Source: Hyposmocoma kahamanoa (lineage: Eukaryota > Arthropoda > Insecta > Lepidoptera > Cosmopterigidae). Taken from it: a DNA stretch of 64,000 nt. The DNA lies in contig NW_020653993.1 of NCBI RefSeq assembly GCF_003589595.1, positions 3,412,121-3,476,120 of the forward strand, in the 5' to 3' direction. The notes under the pieces were generated by a model. The model worked only from the letters and a program-made list of their open reading frames with translations, made no database searches and was not told where the DNA came from. The translations under genes and the position numbers were made by a program. Within the stretch, counting starts at the first letter, position 1. Each line of letters begins with the position of its first letter. Positions 56,571 through 64,000 of the stretch are shown piece after piece.

Positions 56571-57046
56571 GTAGCAGCAGAGCTCCTTGTGAAAGAGTTC
56601 GTTCAGGGTAATGCTGCCACCTTACTAATAAGTAAAAAGTATATTAAATTTTATATAGTAGTTTTTCTCTTCTAACCCACACATCCTCCTACACATACTC
56701 AATCATTTTCATTCTACTCACATGGAGGCTACAGGATGCATAATAGCATTAGAGCTCCTTGTGAAAGAGTTTGTCTAGAGAAATACTGCCACCTTATCTA
56801 TTTCTGCCGCCAAGCAGTAATGTGAGCATTGCTGAGCATTCCGGTTTTGAAAGGTGGGGGTGTTGGTGAAATTACAGGTACACGGGACTTGTCAAATTAT
56901 GTCTCAGGGTGATGGGCGCAGTGGCAGTGTCCCTCAGATATTTGCGATTTAAAGCTCTGACTGACACTGCAACTGTTATGGACATGCAGCTTACCATCAG
57001 GCGAACGACTTGTTCGGCCCGTCACTTGATATTATAAAAAAATTTA
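56571..57046 (+). repeat. Rep-A copies 10 and 11 in tandem
   Basis: 56571-56626 is a Rep-A 5' fragment (GCAGAGCTCCTTGTGAAAGAG). 56630-56745 is the block shared with 38946-39062. 56745-57046 is a complete Rep-A ending GTCACTTGATATTATAAAAAAA. Confidence 0.7.
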
Positions 57047-57049
57047 GGT

Positions 57050-57945
57050 AAACATTTTTTTTATAGTCAATATTTTTTTTACGATTTGTTTTAAAAACGA
57101 AAGCAGAGAAAATTAGTTTAAAAACAGAGCATATTGTATACAGACAACAAAGTTGCCATTTCACAAAATTATCACGGTTACTATAATAATCATAAATAGC
57201 GCCGCCTATTCCTCACCGGTATTACTTACAAAGCAACGCCATCTAGTGGCAGAGTGACGTATTTACTATCTAGTGCTGTTTACTATTTAATTACAATAAG
57301 CGTAAGGCTGGTGTTGGTAGATGGGGCCTCTAACATTATTCTAATGATTAATTTTGACAAGATTTCCATCTGTGTTTCAATCGCGGAACAATAAATACGG
57401 TAGAATTGCTTAGTTTGTGTGCCACGTGTGTTAATAGTAGTAAAAAATTTACATACTAGCTCAGACCGCCATTTTCGCTTTGTACTTTATGTTCGTGTCA
57501 ATTATCGCGAATAAAACTTCGAAAATCGTAGAAAAATGCCTTATTTTGCTACTTTGGAGGGCAAAAGTGATAGTCGCACTGGTAATACCATCTATGGTAT
57601 TTCATATTTGTATTTATTATTGGTATTTATATGTATATTTGATATCATCGTTAAGTCTTATTTTATTTAATTTTAAAACATTTTTATTTTCCGTTTATCG
57701 TAATATTTTTTTCGTTACAAGAAACGAAAGTTACGTTGCACCACTGTAATATGGTCGCTTCTTTATTGGAGTACTAAGTAAACATCTTGAGTTCGTCGTC
57801 GTTCAGCTATTGCCCCCTACATGGCAGCACATTGACTGAAATTTCTATATGTAAATTAAAACGTCGCCGCGTCGTAACTAACAATAATATGTTGCCAGCC
57901 AACACGGTAAAGTTTGAATTATATTAACGGTCCAGAATTTGTTGC
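57050..57945. other. No supported gene
   Basis: The hydrophobic frame at 57480-57749 is AT-driven, has no homologous block in the window and lacks splice partners, so I do not call it. Confidence 0.5.
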
Positions 57946-57949
57946 TTCT

Positions 57950-58105
57950 TTTTAAATTAGTCAATTAATCAATTATTATCAAGATTTCATGATCTTTCAA
58001 ATGGTGAAAGTCTGTGTTTTGGCGACAAAGGTTTTGATAGTAATCGAGACTTAAGGCCCTTAAATTGTTTTTTTCTTCCGTGGTCGTGACCAATAAACGA
58101 CCAGA
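57950..58105. repeat. Direct repeat flanking a LINE tail (partner 58768-58920)
   Basis: TCATGATCTTTCAAATGGT, TTTTGGCGACAAAGGTT and TGTTTTTTTCTTCCGTGGTC recur in diverged form at 58768-58920. Its nature is unknown. Confidence 0.5.
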
Positions 58106-58149
58106 ACCATTATTTAGTTTGAAAGAACAAAATATTTGTTTGTGTATAA

Positions 58150-58665
58150 ATTAAGAAAAGCTTCCACAGAGTTCTCACAGATGGCGTTACGGCAAAAAAC
58201 ACCAAAAACTTTTTGCAGTACTGCAACCACCTGTGGAATGGCTCAGAGAAGTATCAACTTGAGACGCTTGATTCGGTTAAGCGCAGAGCCAGGAGATTTA
58301 CTGGCGACGATAAGGTCGAATCTAAACTTCATAGCTTAGCCCAACCGCGCCGTTGGGTTGTTGTGAAGTTGCCCTTCTGTCGGTTTTTTACAGAATATGT
58401 TTCGGTGAGTATGCCCATGAGCTCCATTAGCTCATCCCCCCGCTCCCTTTTACCATCGGACATCCACACGTACGGCGGGATATCATCCTTAATTGGTCGA
58501 TATTCCCTTCAGGAGGACTAGACGCTTTTCATCATCTTTTATTACGCGCACAGCCCAGGAATGGTAACTCCCTGCCTGCGACTGTGTTTCCGTATTCATA
58601 CAACCCGGGTATCTTTAAAGTGCGACTGAATAGGCATCTTCTGCGCAAGGTCTTTCCATCGTAGA
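58150..58665 (+). pseudogene. LINE RT C-terminal fragment
   Basis: It reads CNHLWNGSEKYQLETLDSVK, RRARRFTGD and, in another frame, LPATVFPYSYNPGIFKVRLN then RHLL and a stop. This is the C-terminal block of a Jockey/CR1-type LINE, with frame changes. It lies between two direct repeats. Confidence 0.7.
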
Positions 58666-58767
58666 TCCTATCTTTGTTCCAGAGCTTGGTAGCAGTCAAG
58701 AGCAAATCCATTTAATTAAAAAAAAAACAAAGATCTGCAACAAGTACATAAACAAATTCGCAAGGTC

Positions 58768-58920
58768 CGCTAATTAAGACTTCATGATGTTTCAGATGGT
58801 TACGATGAATGCACACGATAAATGTGTGAGTTTTGGCGACGGAAGTTCTGATAATAATCGAGGCTTATGGCACTTCCATTGTTTTTTCTTCCGCGACGAT
58901 CACCGAGAAAACGAACAAGC
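58768..58920. repeat. Direct repeat, partner of 57950-58105
   Basis: TTCATGATGTTTCAGATGGT, GAGTTTTGGCGACGG and TTTTTTCTTCCGCGACGATC correspond to the first copy. Confidence 0.5.
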
Positions 58921-59327
58921 ACAGATTATCTGTTTTTTTAATATAAAAAACTTAGTGAAATTTAATATAACGCTCATTTATTGCTGCATCGTTTGTTCTC
59001 TTATTAATCGTAATATCGAATACTGAACTCATGTTAATGGACCTATATTAATGATAAGGTATTAAGTCGCAATAACGTCCATAAGTAGAATTAAGCCGTC
59101 GGTACTTAGAAGTACAAGTAAGTAGCTTCAAGTCAATAGCTTATCTTATTTACGATAAGTATTATTCTACAATATGTAATGTTCAGTCATTGATCCTTTA
59201 CATTATGTACTACATTCCTAATGCATTACAGCTGCAAGTTAAGATAGACTGCGTTTTGATTTTTATTATTCAGTTTTTTTTTATGTTTCCCTTTTTCACA
59301 TCTACCATAAGTATAGACCTTTGTTAG

Positions 59328-59612
59328 CATTGACTTACAATTATATGGACGTCGGGTCCGCGCTAAAAAGTGTCCGAACTTATAGGGCGTTAAAATCGTA
59401 TACAGAGCGTCATTCACGCTCTAGTCGTCGTTTGTTCGACTGACAGCGAAGCAAGCAAAATTAGACAGTACTGCGGTGACATTACAATTTAAATTCAACG
59501 TTTAACTTTTTCATATTCCTTGACATGTCACTACGTTTAAATAGGTTGACTTGGGACATTTTTTTCGTGGTTTTTGTATTAGACCCGTCGTCCATTTATT
59601 TGTAAGTCAATG
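59328..59612. mobile_element. MITE, CATTGACTTACAA family, copy 2 (285 bp)
   Basis: The inverted ends CATTGACTTACAA match those of copy 1 (12145-12372), in opposite orientation. A perfect 8-bp duplication TTTGTTAG flanks it (59320-59327 and 59613-59620). No ORF. Confidence 0.85.
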
Positions 59613-60150
59613 TTTGTTAGCGAAATTTTGATATAAGGCCATACATTTGTTTACTTGACAGAATGGATCCGTCGTCAATACAATATCGATGCCTTACCTT
59701 CTCAAACTCGTATCCTATGAAGAGTGATTAATACGGGAGGTGGCAAAACTTTGCAAAATTTCGATGCTTTACTTTAGGAATAGGTAAAAGCCTAATAAAA
59801 GGTAAATCAGCCTGAAAAATTTGTATACACAGTCCATTTTTTGTATTTTAGTAACTTTGTGTTTTAAGATACGAGTTTGAGAAAGTAAGGCGACGATTAC
59901 ATCATATTGACAATTCGGTGCATTGCAATTTTGTAGTAGACACGATCGCATTTATTTGACACGAATTTCATCGCCGTAGATTTCTTCAGAGGAATTCAAA
60001 TGATGTTGCCTAGTAAATAAAATTCAGATTCGTTATTAATGTACATGAAGGCGTGGTAACTGGGCGGTCGCCGCGCGTCAGCCACGCGAAAACTTTCTCC
60101 TCATGTAACTGGGTGCTAACTATCTCATGCCAAATTCGATGTAGTTTCGT

Positions 60151-60462
60151 TTTTATAATATTAAGTGACGGGACGAACAAGTTGTGTGCTTGATGGTAAG
60201 CTACACGCATAAATAACAGTTGCAGTGCCACTCAGAGCTTTAAATCGCAAAGTTCTGAAGGGCACTGCCACTGCGCCCGTCACTCTGAGACATAAGTCGA
60301 CAAGTTCCATGTATCTGTAATTTCACTACCACCCATACATTTCAAAATCGGAACACAGTAATGCTGACAGTACTGCTTGGCGGCAGAAATAGGTAAGATG
60401 GCAGAGTACTGGAAGTATCCCTCGACGAACTCTTTCACAAAGAGCTCTACCGCTACTACTGT
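60151..60462 (-). repeat. Interspersed repeat Rep-A, copy 12
   Basis: It is the complement of Rep-A: TTTTATAATATTAAGTGACGG, GTAAGCTACACGCATAAAT, CACTCTGAGACATAAGTCG and TCTTTCACAAAGAGCTCTAC. Confidence 0.7.
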
Positions 60463-60589
60463 TTTCACAATTTAAATATTTTTTCCCCGTAATTCGATTA
60501 CGCTATTTGTAATACTAATCTTGAATTCAATTCGAGCCAAAAGGCTGAGGAAAAGAAAGAAACATGATAATAATAATAGTACGTATTAT

Positions 60590-60655
60590 TCCCCGGTTCT
60601 TGAACCCAAGTCCCTGACCTCGGCCGACTGTGCCATTGCCGGGAAATATCGATTT
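60590..60655 (-). repeat. tRNA-like SINE head remnant
   Basis: On the minus strand TGGCACAGTCGGCCGAGG and GGTTCAAGAAC resemble pol III A and B boxes. There is no clear body. Confidence 0.3.
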
Positions 60656-60659
60656 CAAA

Positions 60660-62355
60660 ATTCTATAATACGGAGTAGGTAATAAGAATAAAGAGTCTAG
60701 TAATCATAATAAATTAATTTCTCTCTATAAATTTCGATTGGAACTATTTGGTACAAAAACAGATCTTATTTCTTACAGTGACAAATACAGTAAAAGATTG
60801 GGATCTAAACTAGATTAAGAAGATCTATATTTTAGGCTCCCAGGCCCGCAACTTGAACTGAATGGCTATTAAATTTACATCAAATTCTATAGAGATGTGA
60901 ATAATTTAAACAACATAGGAGCTATAATATTCTAAGAAGAATAGTACATTTATATGAAAAATTAAATTTAAAAGAAATATTGTAAACAGAGATGGGTTTT
61001 GTTTAAATCCGGTTAAAACTAATTAATGCCCGAAATCGAGGGCAAAAACTACATCAACTAAATATTTGTTGATGTAGTTTTTGTATACATTATTTTTTAT
61101 TGTTTTATATTCAAGACGATTCGATTTGCCCTTCTATTGAATCCATTCGATTGAAAAAAGCATTGAAATAAATCGATACAAAAATCGTTAAATCGTATGC
61201 TGTTGCATCGATCTTCATAAAAATTTATTCGCAATGTGCATCCTTACTTATAGTGTGAGTCTGTGGGTTGTAACCCACTGTTCATGTCTGATTGTAAGTA
61301 AGAAAGAAAGAATATAAATTTATTTAGCACATCACGTCATGTTACAAGTACAGTATTATGGGATTTTACGCTTAAAGTGTATTGCACTGAAAAGGGCCCA
61401 ACTCAGCAAATACGTACCTATACATAAGGTAGCCGATTAAAAAAAAATTAACAAATAAAATTATAAAGAAACTAAAAAATGTGGACGCGAATTAAAATGA
61501 CAAATGTGTACGAATGTATATTTCTAAAGAGCAGTCTCTTATGTTAGGTTACGGTTTATATTTCATTGTTAGATTAGCACATTTAGTATAATATTTCATT
61601 TTAATATCGATTTAAAACACAAATCGATTTATTTAAACGTGACCGACTTGACTAATCGAGTCTCTACTCGATTAGTACGACGGATAGGAGCAGATTGGTG
61701 GGGTAGTCAAGGGCTCGATCGTTCGAGTGAAGGCGACCAGTTCGAAAGTATTTTTCAGTGTTAAGTGAAACTTTATGTAATACCAAGTGTTGTCTTGATA
61801 TATTGGAATAAATGGATTTTCTACTGAAAGCGTGTTTAACTCAATACTTTCTAATTCTCCTCAGAGGGACACTTCCTTACGAATAAATAGGTAGTAAATT
61901 CTATTCATGTGACGATTTCAACAATGAAATTTAACTATGAAATCCAATTATTATTCTCAACTGTAGTGTTTTTAATTGTCTTAATTTACTATGTTATCAA
62001 TGGGTCAACTTAAATTTCTATCAGCAGGAAACAGTTTACTTGCTATTGTTATTTTAACTTCTATTATGTATAAATTGTTTGTACCCTCCAAAATAAAATT
62101 AATATAAAAAATATAATAATAATAAATAAATCCAAGGCATAAGGCCCACTTTTTAGTAAATACAAACAATGTTAACTTGTGACTATTATTAGTAAATACA
62201 CAAACAGACACAACAACATAAAAACATACATTATTACGCTCACTAACCTACGACTACCCCATCACCTCACCAGAACCTGGATGAAATGACGATGCATCGG
62301 CGCATCGAGCTTAACCGCAAACGTTTTCAGGCTGCTGTTAGGGCTAGAACGCAGT
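60660..62355. other. No supported gene; hairpins and a LINE 3' scrap
   Basis: It contains a hairpin AAAAACTACATCAAC..GTTGATGTAGTTTTT (61044-61083), a hairpin ACTAATCGAG..CTCGATTAGT (about 61649-61674) and, near 61300, a minus-strand LINE-like 3' end. No credible coding frame. Confidence 0.5.
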
Positions 62356-62357
62356 CT

Positions 62358-62915
62358 AGTCAAAGTAAAAGTCAAATAATCATTTATTACATAGTAGGTA
62401 AAATTTTACACTTGAAAACGTCATTTTTTAAGCTACTGCTCGTTCACTACGCTGCCCTCCCTGAGAAGAACGAGCAAGAAACTCTAGGGATTGCAGTTTT
62501 CAAATAAACTTAAATGCTATGGAATACACTTTGAATCATAATTGTTTGGAATCTAGACTGTTGTTGTCTTTCCATACATCTTTATCTAACAAATACTCTT
62601 CAATTTTATAATATGACTTTTCAAACAAAATATTTTAAATGTAAGTTTTAAACTTAGGAAATGATAATCTTAACATATTCTCCAGAATTTTATTGTAAAA
62701 ACGTATACAGTTCCCCTTAAAAGAATCATTTACCTTAGTTAAACGAAATCGTGGTACTATGAGTTTGGACTTAGTTCTAAGGTTAATATTATGGATAATC
62801 TTCTTTCTTAATGAAATTATGTAAATTTTTACGGGCATACAAAATATTTTAGTAAATACACTGTGATTGAACAGTCATGATACCACTCTCTTTAAACTTT
62901 TTTCTAAGAGAGTAG
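62358..62915 (-). pseudogene. Second CR1-like LINE copy, 3' part
   Basis: It matches the end of the 54410-55775 protein: INLRTKSKLIVPRFRLTKVN, DSFKGNCIRFYNKI, then the same 3' UTR (GAGCAAGAAACTCTAG) and TTTGAC-type tail. Stops and small gaps mark it as older. Confidence 0.8.
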
Positions 62916-63249
62916 TGACGCCGTCTTTTTTCGCATCACAGCAAATAAAAGTACCTACTAAGATGAATTAAATTGCATAACATGTGGTGAATTCGCTGGA
63001 AATCGAACTCGCGCCTTGTATACACGAGGTAAACGTTCTGTCAACTCGATTATCACTTTTCCACTTATTTGAGTACTATATGCTATCTTATTCTAGTGCG
63101 TGTAAATATTCTATAAATATTTATTTTTTAATACTTGAGAAAAATGGAGAACATTTACGAAACTACTAGAAGAAACGCGATGATTGCAAGATACGGTTTA
63201 AAATAATAGCGTCACAGGAATAATTTAAGAATTGTTCAACTCTAGCAGT

Positions 63250-63870
63250 AAAAGCTACAATATGAAGTTTGAAATTACGACGATTTATGTTGGTTGATTA
63301 TGACACCTAAATGTTTTATGTTGCTTGTGCTGTCTAATCTTGGCCAAGCACAGGCGCCAGTTTGATTTCGAGGTCTGTGACAATAGTGAGTTGCTATTGA
63401 GAAAGTATTTTCAACAGGTTATGAGGGGATATTATATATGAGAATGTAATATAGGTATTTAATTTTGTCAGTATTAAGAATAAGGGCATTTGTTCTGAGC
63501 CACTCGGTTACTGAATTAAAACCAAATTGGGCTTTGTGAATACTTCTTTACAATTTGAGGTACTGAAGAGTCACTGTGTCATCGGCGCAGGACGGTCTTG
63601 CCACTAGAGAAGTATGTACATAGTTCAATAATATAATCATGATATAGGACCGGTACTAACTAATATGCTCCCTTGGGGTACACCGTATACAACCGGTAAT
63701 TCATCACTCATTATTTTGTGGATCATCACGTGCAGTTATAAAGATAGTCCTATAAAAGTTTGTGCTGCATTGCTTAAGAGTATTAGGACGGTTACAGTAT
63801 CAATGGCTTTGGTGAAGTTTAAGAAGATAGTCAGAACTTATCCTTATAGTCCAGGTTTCTTACCTTAATT
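63250..63870 (-). pseudogene. Degraded LINE reverse transcriptase fragment
   Basis: On the minus strand KAIDTVTVLILLSNAAQTFI, then VVYGVPQGSI and, in another frame, ADDTVTLQYLKL and WLRTNALILNTDKIKYL. PQGS and ADD are RT core motifs, in the right order and spacing. Several frame changes; the family is not resolved. Confidence 0.65.
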
Positions 63871-64000
63871 CACTTTTATTGTGCAAAATGACGTCCATAA
63901 TATTAATAAACCAACTGGGAGACTAACGGCTAATTTAATTATTCAACAACCTTAACTTAATAATAGGGGTTAAAGTATGAAATTGCCGATTTGTACTGAA

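Noticed and set aside
57480..57749. Hydrophobic 89-codon ORF that could be a small membrane protein
   Set aside because: Composition is driven by AT-rich DNA; no homologous copy, splice sites or start context supports it.

Overview
The window is AT-rich eukaryotic nuclear DNA, very probably from a moth or butterfly. This inference rests on dense insect-type transposon debris: R1-, RTE-, CR1/Jockey- and I-clade non-LTR elements, mariner and Tc1-like elements, a Penelope-like element, tRNA-derived SINEs and many MITEs. Genes have introns and lie on the minus strand. No bacterial or organelle signal, CRISPR array, rRNA or genuine tRNA gene was seen. All exon models are read by eye from GT/AG sites and reading phase.

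Layout. (1) 1-17,250: a minus-strand gene (called gene D here) that starts with a signal-peptide exon at 17,247 and runs off the left edge. It is made of short phase-0 exons, several of them repeated in a tandem cassette array (units I-III, 1-7,400). Its introns hold a 4.1 kb R1-clade element with a 14-bp target duplication, a long-palindrome element and several MITEs. (2) 17,250-22,900: a graveyard of RTE and other LINE fragments, SINEs and a MITE. (3) 22,919-32,435: gene A, a relative of gene D with about 15 short in-phase exons, from a signal-peptide exon to a stop (about 390 aa). (4) 32,900-34,050: a dead Tc1-like element carrying a second repeat. (5) 34,907-39,480: gene C, a three-exon secreted protein with an acidic part and a proline-rich part, and a Penelope-like element in its second intron. 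(6) 40,960-42,420: remains of an I-clade LINE with RNase H. (7) 42,854-51,093: a complete eight-exon SLC36/PAT-type amino-acid transporter gene (451 aa) with a mariner copy in an intron. (8) 51,100-64,000: no host gene that I can support, only LINEs (one with a long open RT frame), SINEs, MITEs and a possible LTR.

The best candidate for an undescribed system is the gene A / gene D pair. Both have a near-identical signal-peptide ending (LIYYLIE), then many small exons whose lengths are multiples of three, and a shared 50-51-residue exon, with exon cassettes being duplicated and lost. The architecture resembles the micro-exon secreted-protein genes known from flatworms. Function is unknown.
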